Of a stretch of DNA of 64,000 bases, positions 34,357 through 44,331 are shown piece by piece. How positions within the stretch are numbered: position 1 is the stretch's first letter; each line of letters opens with the position of its first letter. The notes under the pieces were generated by a model. The model worked only from the letters and a program-made list of their open reading frames with translations. It was not told where the DNA came from and did not search any database. A program made the translations under genes and the position numbers. This DNA is from Gemmatimonadota bacterium. Lineage in GTDB: Bacteria > Gemmatimonadota > Gemmatimonadetes > Longimicrobiales > Gaopeijiaceae. The stretch lies in NCBI GenBank assembly GCA_009692205.1, contig SHZR01000012.1:1-64000 (forward strand), read 5' to 3'.

Positions 34357-34968
34357 GTGAGCGACTTCCTCACATGGCTGGACTCCCTTCCCGGACCGAC
34401 GCTCTACCTCGTGCTCGGTGTGGGCGCGGCGCTCGAGAATGTGATTCCCGCCATTCCCGCGGATACGTTCGTCGCCCTCGGTGGGCTCCTGTCCGCGGTG
34501 GGCACCGTGAGCGCCCTGGGCGTGTTTCTCACCACGTGGCTCTTCAACGTGGCATCTGCGCTCGTGATGTACCGCCTCGGCTACTCGCACGGGAGGATGC
34601 TCTTCGAGACCCGCATCGGGCACCTCCTCCTGAAGCCCCACCAACTCGAGCGCATGGCAGGCTTCTACGCGCGCTGGGGCCTGCCGGCAATGTTCCTCAC
34701 GCGCTTCTTGCCGGGCGTGCGGTCCGTGGTGCCCGTCTTCGCCGGCATCACGCACCAGAAGTGGCTTCGCGTGGCGGTGCCGCTCGCGCTCGCGTCTGCC
34801 ATCTGGTACGGCGCTCTCGTCTTGCTGGGCCGATGGGCGGGCGAGAACCTCGACCTGTTGGGCAGGCTCCTTGGGCGCGTGCAGAGCGTGCTCGGAGCGC
34901 TGGCCATCGTGTTGGTCGCCTTGGTCGTGGCGTGGTGGTGGCGCTCGCGGCACCCACCCCGTGAGTGA
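34357..34968 (+). CDS. DedA family membrane protein
   Basis: A 203-residue inner-membrane protein with about five hydrophobic segments. The DedA/SNARE-associated pattern is E-N-V-I-P-A-I-P-A-D near the start and R-F-L-P-G-V-R-S-V-V-P-V-F-A-G in the middle (the F-x-R-x-x-P-G-x-R motif). Members move undecaprenyl phosphate or other lipids across the membrane, or affect membrane potential; which applies here is unknown. GTG start; its stop overlaps the start of xerD by 8 bases. Confidence 0.85.
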   Translation: MSDFLTWLDSLPGPTLYLVLGVGAALENVIPAIPADTFVALGGLLSAVGTVSALGVFLTTWLFNVASALVMYRLGYSHGRMLFETRIGHLLLKPHQLERMAGFYARWGLPAMFLTRFLPGVRSVVPVFAGITHQKWLRVAVPLALASAIWYGALVLLGRWAGENLDLLGRLLGRVQSVLGALAIVLVALVVAWWWRSRHPPRE

Positions 34969-35860
34969 GCCGCGCGCCTTTCGGCTCGAGCAGTTCCAGG
35001 ACTACCTGACGTACGAGCGCGGGCTGTCTTCCCGCACGGCTCAAGCATACGGGCGGGACCTCTCGCGGTGGCGCGACTTCGTGGTCGCGCAGGGCGCCGC
35101 CGGACCCGCCGAGGTGACACCACGGCAGCTGCGCGAGTGGGTGTTCTCGCTCAAGGACGCGGGCCTCGCCCCGACGTCCATCCGTCGCGCGCAGTCGGCG
35201 CTCCGTACCTACTTCGCGTTCCTCCTCGCGGACGGTGCGGTCACGGTGGATCCCACGGATCGCCTCGAGTCACCCCGTGTCACGCGCCGCCTGCCGGACT
35301 TCCTCACGGTCGAGGAGGTCAACCGCCTGCTCGAAGCGCCCGACGCGACGCGGCCTCTCTACTGGCGCGACCGCGCGATCCTCGAGGTCCTCTACGCCTC
35401 GGGCCTGCGCGTCTCCGAGCTGGCAGAACTTCCGCTCTCGGCGCTCGACCTGGAGGAAGGACTCGCCACGATCTTCGGGAAAGGCGCCAAGGAGCGCCTC
35501 GTGCCCGTCGGTGATCCCGCGCGCCGCGCGCTCGAGCGCTACCTGCGCGAGGTGCGGCCTAAACTCGACAAGGGCAAAGGGGAGGGGATCACGTTCCTGA
35601 ACGCGCGCGGGGGCCCACTCCGACGCGAGGCCGTATGGACGCTCGTCGCCGAGTGCGCTCGGCGCGCCGGCATCACCAAGCGCGTCTCACCCCACACCCT
35701 CCGTCACACCTTCGCCACCCACCTCATCGAGGGCGGAGCCGACCTTGCCGCCGTACAAGAGCTCCTAGGCCACGCCGACATCTCCGCCACCCAGATCTAC
35801 ACCCACCTGGACCGCGACTACCTCCGCGAAGTGCACCGCAAGTACCACCCGCGCGCATGA
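34961..35860 (+). CDS. xerD: Tyrosine recombinase XerD
   Basis: A 299-residue Xer-type recombinase that resolves chromosome dimers at dif with its partner. The catalytic set is complete: Arg150, Lys174, His245, Arg248, His271 and the nucleophile Tyr280 (Q-I-Y-T-H-L). The N-terminal SAM-like DNA-binding domain spans about 5-95. The GTG at 34961 overlaps the DedA stop. XerD rather than XerC is chosen from overall shape (F-Q-D-Y-L-T-Y-E-R-G-L-S near the start), so the symbol is slightly uncertain. It faces the two large palindromes. Confidence 0.87.
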   Translation: MSEPRAFRLEQFQDYLTYERGLSSRTAQAYGRDLSRWRDFVVAQGAAGPAEVTPRQLREWVFSLKDAGLAPTSIRRAQSALRTYFAFLLADGAVTVDPTDRLESPRVTRRLPDFLTVEEVNRLLEAPDATRPLYWRDRAILEVLYASGLRVSELAELPLSALDLEEGLATIFGKGAKERLVPVGDPARRALERYLREVRPKLDKGKGEGITFLNARGGPLRREAVWTLVAECARRAGITKRVSPHTLRHTFATHLIEGGADLAAVQELLGHADISATQIYTHLDRDYLREVHRKYHPRA

Positions 35861-35873
35861 CGCGCATGAGGGG

Positions 35874-35987
35874 AGCGCCGGGGTGGGAGGTCCGTCTCTC
35901 GGGCTCCGGCTGTCGCGGGTTTTCCAGCGTGAGGCATCCGTAGCACGCGACAGAGTCGCCTCGAGACGGACCTCCTACCCCGGCGCT
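35874..35987. repeat. Large palindromic element 1
   Basis: A 114-bp element between xerD and the convergent S41 protease gene. A 25-bp outer stem (35874-35898 with 35963-35987) pairs at every position apart from one G-T wobble. Inside it are the left segment TCGGGCTCCGGCTGTCGC and the right segment GCGACAG-A-GTCGCCTC, which pair only through CTGTCGCG/CGCGACAG, leaving an asymmetric internal loop and a 28-base terminal loop. Both inner segments recur in element 2. No reading frame explains it. Confidence 0.9.
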
Positions 35988-36077
35988 GTTGCGCGGTACT
36001 TAACCACGAGTGCCGCACCTATGCGCATCCAGCCGACGTCGGTGAGGAGAGAGCCTACGTGCTCGTCGCGCCTACGT

Positions 36078-36190
36078 GGGGCGGGGGTGGATCACTCGCC
36101 TCGAGGCGACGCTGTCGCGGAATACGAGGCACCGAGCCGGGGTAGCTGCGACAGCCGGAGCCCGAGAGGCGAGTGATCCGCCCCCGCCCC
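36078..36190. repeat. Large palindromic element 2, inverted relative to element 1
   Basis: A 113-bp element in the opposite orientation. Its 25-bp outer stem (36078-36102 with 36166-36190) has one T-G wobble and a sequence unrelated to that of element 1. The interior, read on the minus strand, repeats TCGGGCTCCGGCTGTCGC and GCGACAG-C-GTCGCCTC. The 90 bases between the two elements (35988-36077) show no gene. The whole gap 35861-36204 is otherwise empty; the elements could act as a bidirectional terminator for the converging genes. Confidence 0.9.
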
Positions 36191-36204
36191 AACCAGAGAA
36201 CTGA

Positions 36205-37812
36205 CTAACGCGCTCCCGTGCGAGCCGTAGTCGACGCCCCGTCCACCGCCTCGAACAACTCCGCCTGCGTCGTGTTCGTGGTGAGCAGGCGAATCGCTTC
36301 CGTCAGGGCGAGGTCGCGCTCCGCGATCACATTGGCCTCCGCACCCACGTCGTCCATCCGCTGCGCCACCGCGATGCGCGCCCGCCAGCGCAGGTACTCC
36401 CGCACCGTGGGGTCCGACGCCTGTGCGGTCGGGAGTCCCTCCTCGACCAGCGAACTCATGAGCGCTTCGAACTCCGCGTCGGTGACCCCAGCGTCATCGC
36501 CGCTTTCACGCCGAGCGGAGGCGATCTGGAAGCCGAACTCGGTCACGCGCAGGTTGAGCGGGAATTGGGCCTCGCTCGTGACACGAACCAACTCCTGCTC
36601 GGGAAGCGTGAGAGTGTCCTCCGCGATCCGCAGATCCGGGAAGATGCCCCCGCCGTTGACGAGATCCCGCCCCTGCGGAGTCGCGATGGTCGGGTAGGTG
36701 GTCGCGTCCTCGGGAAGCAGGGCGCCCTGGTGGTCGCGAGCCCGCTGGAGCGAGCGGCCGAGCGGCGTCAGCCACGTGCCGGTGGTGAAGCGCAGTCGCC
36801 GCCCGTAGGGGAGTTCCATGACGGTCTGCACCAAGCCCTTGCCGAACGTCCGCTCGCCGAGCACGAGTGCCCGGTCGTAGTCCTGGAGCGCGCCGGCGAG
36901 GATTTCCGCGCCCGACGCCGTGTAGCCGTCGACGAGCACGATGATGGGGAGGTCAGGTACCCTCGTGGGCCACTGATCGGTGAACGCCTCCTCCTCCGCT
37001 TGGGCCGCCGGGCGGCCTGGTGTCCGCTGGACCGTGCTGGCGAGCTTCGAGCCGGGCGCCAGGAACAGGTCCGCGAGCATGAGGGACTCGTCGAGGAAGC
37101 CGCCGGGGTTACGCCGGAGGTCGATGATCAGCCCGCGCGCATCATCCAAATCCCCAAGGGCAGCCTCCATCTCCTCGGCCGCCCCGCGCGCGACGCGGTC
37201 CATGATGACGTAGCCGATATCGTTCTCGAGCATGCCCCACTCCACCGCCGGCACGTGGACCTCCGCGCGGGTGATGTCGAAGGAGAGCGGCTCGTCGTAC
37301 CCAGCGCGCTGCACCCGCACGGTGACGTCTGAGCCCGCGGGCCCTCGGATGGAATCCGCCGTCAACTCGGTGCTCCAACCCGACACCTCGGTGTCGTTCA
37401 CGCCGACGATCACGTCTCCGATGATGATCCCGGCCTGATCGGCTGGGAATTTCCTGAACACGCCGGTGACGGTGACCCGCTCGCTCAGTAGCGTGATCTG
37501 CAGGCCGATGCCCGAGTAGTTCCCGGTGGTCTGCTCTTCCCAGGCATTCGACTCGACGGGCGTGAACAGCTCCGCGTACGGATCGTCGAGCGACTCGATG
37601 AGGCCGTCGAACGCCGCCTCCCAGAGCAGCGAATCGCTGAACTCCGCCATGTGCATACGCTCGATGGCCCGGATGGCGCCCGTCAGCACCTCGGCCTCCG
37701 GCGGTTCCGCGGTCGCAGCCCCACCACGCCCGGCCCGCGCGTTCTGGGCGGCGGCACCGGTCGGAACCAGCACCAGCGTGAGGAGGAGGGAGTAAGCGAT
37801 GCGGTTCTGCAT
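36205..37812 (-). CDS. S41 family C-terminal processing peptidase
   Basis: A 535-residue exported serine protease. A signal peptide (1-22, ending A-A-A-Q) is followed by an N-terminal helical part, a PDZ domain at about 98-185 (Y-S-G-I-G-L-Q-I then I-I-I-G-D-V-I-V-G-V-N) and the protease core with Ser300 (Y-T-A-S-G-A-E) and Lys325 (F-G-K-G-L-V-Q). D-L-R-R-N-P-G-G is the conserved strand before the active site. CtpA-type enzymes trim or degrade periplasmic proteins. The frame is open to 37926, but the ATG at 37812 starts the signal peptide. About 150 residues follow the core. Confidence 0.9.
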   Translation of the reverse strand: MQNRIAYSLLLTLVLVPTGAAAQNARAGRGGAATAEPPEAEVLTGAIRAIERMHMAEFSDSLLWEAAFDGLIESLDDPYAELFTPVESNAWEEQTTGNYSGIGLQITLLSERVTVTGVFRKFPADQAGIIIGDVIVGVNDTEVSGWSTELTADSIRGPAGSDVTVRVQRAGYDEPLSFDITRAEVHVPAVEWGMLENDIGYVIMDRVARGAAEEMEAALGDLDDARGLIIDLRRNPGGFLDESLMLADLFLAPGSKLASTVQRTPGRPAAQAEEEAFTDQWPTRVPDLPIIVLVDGYTASGAEILAGALQDYDRALVLGERTFGKGLVQTVMELPYGRRLRFTTGTWLTPLGRSLQRARDHQGALLPEDATTYPTIATPQGRDLVNGGGIFPDLRIAEDTLTLPEQELVRVTSEAQFPLNLRVTEFGFQIASARRESGDDAGVTDAEFEALMSSLVEEGLPTAQASDPTVREYLRWRARIAVAQRMDDVGAEANVIAERDLALTEAIRLLTTNTTQAELFEAVDGASTTARTGAR

Positions 37813-37934
37813 GGGGCGCCCTTGGCTTCGGCGTTGCGGTGCTTGAGGTTTAACCCCCGGTCGGGGAGGCTCGTTCCTCCATCTCCGAGCGGGTACTTTG
37901 TCGCAGAGCACGAGGACATACGCCAACCCCGCCC

Positions 37935-39740
37935 ATGAATCAAGACCGAGCGAGACCGCCGCTCCGCGTGGCGCTCGTTCAGTTCAAGCCCACGAAGGCC
38001 GACGTGCGCGGCAACCTCGGGCGGGCCTGCCAGATCCTGGCCGAGGAGTCCCCTCACGCGGACGTGGTCGTCTTCCCGGAGGCCGCGCTCTCGGGCTACT
38101 TCCTCGAGGGCGGGGTGTCCGAGTCGGCTCTCTCCACCGACCAGTTGGTCGAGTGGCTCGGGGCGCCTCCCCAGGACGCCGCCGATCTGGTCGTCGGGTT
38201 CTACGAGCGGCACCGCCGTCGGCTCTTCAACAGCGCGGCGTACCTCGAGCCGGCCGGCGACTCCTGGAGCGTGCGCCACGTCCATCGCAAGATGTTCTTG
38301 CCGACCTACGGCGTCTTCGACGAGGCGCGCTTCGTGGAGCCCGGCGCGGAGGTGCGCGCGTTCGACACGCGCTTTGGGCGCTTCGGCATGCTCAACTGCG
38401 AGGACGCATGGCACTCGCTCCCGGGCACCATCCTCGCGCTCGACCGCGCCGAGCTGGTGATCGTGGTGAGCGCCTCACCCGCGCGCGACTTCGGCCCGTC
38501 GAGCCGCGGGATGCCCGCCAACCTCGACCGGTGGGACCAGCTCGCGCCGGCCATGGCGGCCGAGCACGGGATCTTCGTCGTGGTCGCCCAGCTCGCCGGC
38601 TCGGAAGGCGGCAAGCTGTTCCCGGGCGGATCGATCGCGGTCGGGCCCGACGGCCAGATGCTCGCGCGCGGTCCACTCCTCGAGGAAGCGGTCACCGTCG
38701 CGGTGCTGGATGCAGGCGCGCTCGATCGAGCCCGTGTCTCCTCACCGCTGTTGTCCGACCTCGAGCAAGTGCTCCCGCACCTTCGTCGCTCGCTCGAGCG
38801 CGTCGTCAGTCGCGACGCGGATGGCGAAGGGCAAGAGGAGTCGGCCGAGGAGTTGCCCGACATCGCGCCCGTCCTCGCGGGGCGGGGCGACGTGCTCCCC
38901 GCGGACGCGAGCCTGCGCGACCCCGAGCTCCTCGCGCTCGACCTGGCACTCGTCGAACGCACGTTGGTCGAGTTCATCCGCGAGGAGGTCCAGCGGCGAC
39001 GCGGATTCCAGCGCGTGGTCGTCGGGGTCTCCGGCGGCGTGGACTCGGCCGTGTCGCTCTTCCTCGCGTGCCGAGCACTCGGGCCGGAGAACGTGCACGG
39101 CTATCGCCTGCCGTACCGGACTTCGAGTGCGGACAGCCTTGAGCACGCTTCGCTCACGCTCGATGCGACCGGCGCGCACGCGCACACCATCGACATCAGC
39201 GCGCCGATCGATCTCTACGTCGAACAGTACGAGCCCGACATCTCGCCGCTCCGCAGGGGCAACCTCATGGCGCGCCTGCGCTCGGTCATCCTGTTCGACC
39301 AGTCGGCCAAGGTCGGGGGGCTCCCTCTCGGCACCGGAAACAAGAGCGAGCGCCTCTTGGGGTACTTCACCTGGCACGCCGACGACTCCCCGCCCATCAA
39401 CCCACTCGGGGACCTCTTCAAGACTCAGGTGTGGGCGCTTGCGCGGCACCTCGGCGTTCCGGACGTCATCGTGGACAAGCCCGCGACCGCCGACCTCGTG
39501 AAGGGAGTGAACGACGAGGACGAGCTTGGCGTCTCCTACCGTGAGGCCGACCCGATCCTGCACTGGCTGCTTCGCGGCTATGGCGTGGACGAGCTGATCC
39601 GCATGGGGTTCGACGAGGGTCCCGTGCGCGTGGTCTCGCGGCGGCTCGAGTCCACGCACTGGAAGCGCGAGCTCCCGACCGTGGCGGTGCTCTCGTCGAG
39701 CGCGATCGGTGAGTTCTACCTCAGGCCCGTCGACTACTGA
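37935..39740 (+). CDS. nadE: Glutamine-dependent NAD+ synthetase
   Basis: A 601-residue two-domain enzyme that makes NAD+ from deamido-NAD+, with ammonia from glutamine. The N-terminal nitrilase-type glutaminase has its triad Glu49 (F-P-E-A-A-L-S-G-Y), Lys119 (V-H-R-K-M-F) and Cys155 (L-N-C-E-D-A). The synthetase domain has the PP-loop S-G-G-V-D-S-A at about 367 and G-T-G-N-K-S-E-R. There is no Shine-Dalgarno close to the ATG, and no earlier in-frame start is evident. It is transcribed away from the S41 gene. Confidence 0.94.
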   Translation: MNQDRARPPLRVALVQFKPTKADVRGNLGRACQILAEESPHADVVVFPEAALSGYFLEGGVSESALSTDQLVEWLGAPPQDAADLVVGFYERHRRRLFNSAAYLEPAGDSWSVRHVHRKMFLPTYGVFDEARFVEPGAEVRAFDTRFGRFGMLNCEDAWHSLPGTILALDRAELVIVVSASPARDFGPSSRGMPANLDRWDQLAPAMAAEHGIFVVVAQLAGSEGGKLFPGGSIAVGPDGQMLARGPLLEEAVTVAVLDAGALDRARVSSPLLSDLEQVLPHLRRSLERVVSRDADGEGQEESAEELPDIAPVLAGRGDVLPADASLRDPELLALDLALVERTLVEFIREEVQRRRGFQRVVVGVSGGVDSAVSLFLACRALGPENVHGYRLPYRTSSADSLEHASLTLDATGAHAHTIDISAPIDLYVEQYEPDISPLRRGNLMARLRSVILFDQSAKVGGLPLGTGNKSERLLGYFTWHADDSPPINPLGDLFKTQVWALARHLGVPDVIVDKPATADLVKGVNDEDELGVSYREADPILHWLLRGYGVDELIRMGFDEGPVRVVSRRLESTHWKRELPTVAVLSSSAIGEFYLRPVDY

Positions 39741-39751
39741 GTCACTTCGGT

Positions 39752-40780
39752 TCAGCCGCCGCCGGTGACCCTCCGGCGCAGCGACTCGAGCATGGGCAGC
39801 GGCGTCAACTCCCCGTCTACGATCTCCGCGAGCTCCTCTTCACGCTTCCAATGCGCCTCTAGTTCCCCGAGCTCGAGCTCCAGTAGGTGCTGCTCCGAGG
39901 CCTCGTTCACGGCGATCTCGAGCGCGATGCCGCCCGTGCGCTGGATGTCACCGAGCCGCCGGCCGCCCTTCACCAGGATGCGCGTGAGATCTTGAGGTGA
40001 TCCCGCCTCCTGGATCAACTTCGCCGCGGACACCACGCGGCGCTCCGAAGCCCCCGCGAAGTGATGGTAGGCGAGCACCCGGCGCAGCGTACGATCCGCG
40101 TCCTGACCCTTGAGGCGGAGGCCTCCGTCGTGGTAGGCGCCGCAGCGCGGGCATCGCGCCACCACTTCCATCTTGCCCGGCTGGTCGGTGGGAAAGAGCC
40201 CGAGCGCAGAGCGCTCGGCATACGGAACCGTTCGAAATGCGTGACCGCACGCGGCGCAGCGCGCTTCGCCGCGCCACGCCGAGCTCCCGAAGCGCAGCCA
40301 GCGGGCGCCGTCGCGCACGGTCTCCTTACCATGACCCGCGACGAGCCAGATGCCGATGAACGTCATGCCGCCTGTGGCCCAGCCACCAAGCACCACCGCG
40401 CCAGCGGCGACGGAGCCCGCGACGCCGAGCTTGTTCCACTGCTGGCGACGTGAGGTGAGCTCGCGGCCGTAGCGCCACCAGGCCTCTTCGGCGAGCTGCG
40501 CCCGGCCGACACGCACGATCTCCAGGGGACCCGCCTTGAGGAGCGCGATGTTGTCCGTTTGCGAGAGCAGCCTCGCGCGGTCGCGCGCGAGCTTTTCGAG
40601 CTCCTCGAGCGCTTCCCAGCGGTCCTCGATCGGCGTGAGGGACCAACGGCGGCACGCCCGACACACGATCCACAGCCGGCCTCGCGCGGGATCGAACGCG
40701 AGCCGGGTGCCGTACGGCAGATGAGCGAGTTGCTCGTTGGGCTCGAACGGCTGGTCGCAGACGAGACAGCGTGTGTACAA
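39752..40780 (-). CDS. Membrane protein with two four-cysteine zinc ribbons, function unknown
   Basis: A 342-residue protein that I do not recognise. Cys5/Cys8 with Cys40/Cys43 form one zinc-ribbon-like site, and Cys175/Cys178 with Cys210/Cys213 form a second. Between them lies a long hydrophobic hairpin (about 117-148, Gly/Ala-rich). The C-terminal 110 residues are helical and charged. The frame extends to 40951, but a TTG at 40780 with GGGAGG 6 bases upstream places Y-T-R-C-L-V-C at the N-terminus and removes an overlap with the divergent amidotransferase. The ribbon-membrane-ribbon layout suggests a cytoplasmic-side assembly or protein-binding role, which is only inference. Confidence 0.7.
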   Translation of the reverse strand: MYTRCLVCDQPFEPNEQLAHLPYGTRLAFDPARGRLWIVCRACRRWSLTPIEDRWEALEELEKLARDRARLLSQTDNIALLKAGPLEIVRVGRAQLAEEAWWRYGRELTSRRQQWNKLGVAGSVAAGAVVLGGWATGGMTFIGIWLVAGHGKETVRDGARWLRFGSSAWRGEARCAACGHAFRTVPYAERSALGLFPTDQPGKMEVVARCPRCGAYHDGGLRLKGQDADRTLRRVLAYHHFAGASERRVVSAAKLIQEAGSPQDLTRILVKGGRRLGDIQRTGGIALEIAVNEASEQHLLELELGELEAHWKREEELAEIVDGELTPLPMLESLRRRVTGGG

Positions 40781-40877
40781 CGAGGTCCTCCCTGGACGGG
40801 CGTCACTCCCGCTCGCCGGCGTTACCCTCTGGGCAGGCGCCGGATCCGACGCCACGAGACGAATCCGAACGGCACTG

Positions 40878-40903
40878 TTGGGTACGGGGGGCCCGGATAG
40901 ATT
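40878..40903 (+). promoter_or_regulatory. Weak predicted promoter of the amidotransferase gene
   Basis: TAGATT (40898-40903) has the window's usual TAG start and lies 28 bases before the ATG at 40932. The -35 region around 40875-40880 (CTGTTG) is poor. Confidence 0.3.
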
Positions 40904-40931
40904 CTTCTCTCCCACGCTCCCGGCGCGCTGC

Positions 40932-41510
40932 ATGCTCCTCGTCATCGACAACTACGACTCGTTCACGTTCAACCTCGTCCAGTTCCTAGGCGACTTGGGC
41001 GCGGACCCGGTCGTCGTCAGGAACGACCAGCACAGCGTCGAGGAGCTCGTGGCGTGGGCACCCGAGCGGGTGGTCGTCTCGCCCGGGCCCTGCACACCCG
41101 CCGAGGCCGGCGTGAGCATCGACGTCTTCCGAGCGTTCGGGCCGCTCGGAACGCCCACCCTGGGCGTGTGCCTTGGTCACCAGAGCCTGGGCGAGGCGTT
41201 CGGCGGGCGGACCGTACGCGCGCACCGCATCATGCACGGGAAGACCGGGGCCGTGCGGCACGAGGGCTCCGGCATCCTGGCAGGGATCCCCTCGCCGTTC
41301 GCGGTGGCGCGCTATCACTCGCTCGTGACCGACGCGTCCGTACTCCCGAAGGAGCTGGAGCCCGTCGCCTGGAGCGCCGATGCCACCGACGAAAGCGAGA
41401 TCCAGGCGATGCGTCACCGCGACTTCCCCCTCTGGGGCGTGCAGTTCCACCCCGAGTCGCACTTCAGCCAGCACGGGAAGAAGCTGCTGGCGAACTTCAT
41501 GAGCCTGTAG
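40932..41510 (+). CDS. trpG: Anthranilate / aminodeoxychorismate synthase glutaminase component
   Basis: A 192-residue class I glutamine amidotransferase that supplies ammonia for anthranilate (tryptophan) or aminodeoxychorismate (folate) synthesis. It begins V-I-D-N-Y-D-S-F-T-F-N. Cys80 (G-V-C-L-G-H-Q) is the nucleophile, and the His-Glu pair is in V-Q-F-H-P-E-S. It stands alone here, without trpE/pabB or other pathway genes. TrpG and PabA cannot be told apart by sequence, and one protein often serves both. Confidence 0.88.
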   Translation: MLLVIDNYDSFTFNLVQFLGDLGADPVVVRNDQHSVEELVAWAPERVVVSPGPCTPAEAGVSIDVFRAFGPLGTPTLGVCLGHQSLGEAFGGRTVRAHRIMHGKTGAVRHEGSGILAGIPSPFAVARYHSLVTDASVLPKELEPVAWSADATDESEIQAMRHRDFPLWGVQFHPESHFSQHGKKLLANFMSL

Positions 41511-41600
41511 CGGGCGACTCGCGTCGGGCGGCCTCTTGCAGGGCCTACGGCCCCGTGATAGGCGTCAGGGGCTCGATCCCGCTCATCGGAGAGGTCCGCC

Positions 41601-41825
41601 ATGCGTCGTTCACGCCCGTTGCAGGTCCACGTGCCCATCGTGAAGGCGCTCTTCCTCGCGACGACCGCGCTGCTGCTGGCAGGGTGCGCCGGCTCCGAGC
41701 AGGGCGTCGCTGTCACGGCGTTCGAGGGCGCGCGCGTCATCCCCGGGGACGGCAGCGCAGCCATCGAGGACGCGGTGCTGCTCGTCGAGAACGGCCGGTT
41801 GACCCTGCCCCCCGCGATCCGGTAG
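41601..41825 (+). pseudogene. Truncated amidohydrolase: lipoprotein signal plus first strands only
   Basis: A 74-residue frame with an intact start (GGAGAGG then ATG) and a lipoprotein signal (hydrophobic 14-27, lipobox L-L-A-G-C with Cys29). It continues with F-E-G-A-R-V-I-P-G-D-G and I-E-D-A-V-L-L-V-E-N-G-R, which are the first strands of metal-dependent amidohydrolases of the imidazolonepropionase-like group. The metal-binding barrel that should follow (about 350 residues) is missing, and the frame ends in a TAG at 41823-41825. That TAG is also the start of the predicted kdsB -10 hexamer. A short functional lipoprotein cannot be excluded. Confidence 0.6.
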
Positions 41826-41828
41826 GTT
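41799..41828 (+). promoter_or_regulatory. Predicted leaderless promoter of the kds-lpt operon
   Basis: TTGACC (41799-41804), an 18-base spacer and TAGGTT (41823-41828) stand exactly 7 bases before a GTG at 41836. It is one of the best -35/-10 pairs in the window and lies within the end of the truncated amidohydrolase frame. Confidence 0.55.
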
Positions 41829-41835
41829 GCCGGGC

Positions 41836-41885
41836 GTGAATTTGCAGACCGATTCCCGCCATTTGTTCGGCCTCGGGCACGCCTC

Positions 41886-41889
<4 letters not shown>
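41836..41889 (+). CDS. Putative 17-residue leader peptide overlapping the kdsB start
   Basis: A GTG 7 bases after the predicted -10 opens a 17-codon frame (MNLQTDSRHLFGLGHAS). Its TGA at 41887-41889 overlaps the TTG start codon of kdsB (TTGA). kdsB itself has no Shine-Dalgarno sequence, so ribosomes that finish this leader could restart at the TTG. Support is positional only: promoter, spacing, and the stop/start overlap. The peptide has no run of one amino acid that would suggest attenuation. Confidence 0.35.
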
Positions 41890-44308
<2,419 letters not shown>

Positions 44309-44331
44309 AACCCTCACACGTCGGCGGTGAC

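Noticed and set aside
35988-36077. dif site between the palindromes, next to xerD
   Set aside because: TATGCGCATCC resembles part of a Xer arm, but the second arm and the 6-base centre are missing. The full 28-base consensus is not there.
35874-36190. Integron attC sites or a CRISPR array
   Set aside because: There are only two copies, in opposite orientation, no RYYYAAC/GTTRRRY core ends, no integrase of the integron class nearby, and no regular spacers.
39752-40951. Longer zinc-ribbon protein starting at 40951
   Set aside because: It would overlap the start of the amidotransferase gene. The TTG at 40780 has a strong ribosome site.
41541-41553. Terminator after the amidotransferase gene (GGGCC-TAC-GGCCC)
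   Set aside because: A 5-bp stem with a 3-base loop and no T-run is too weak to support.
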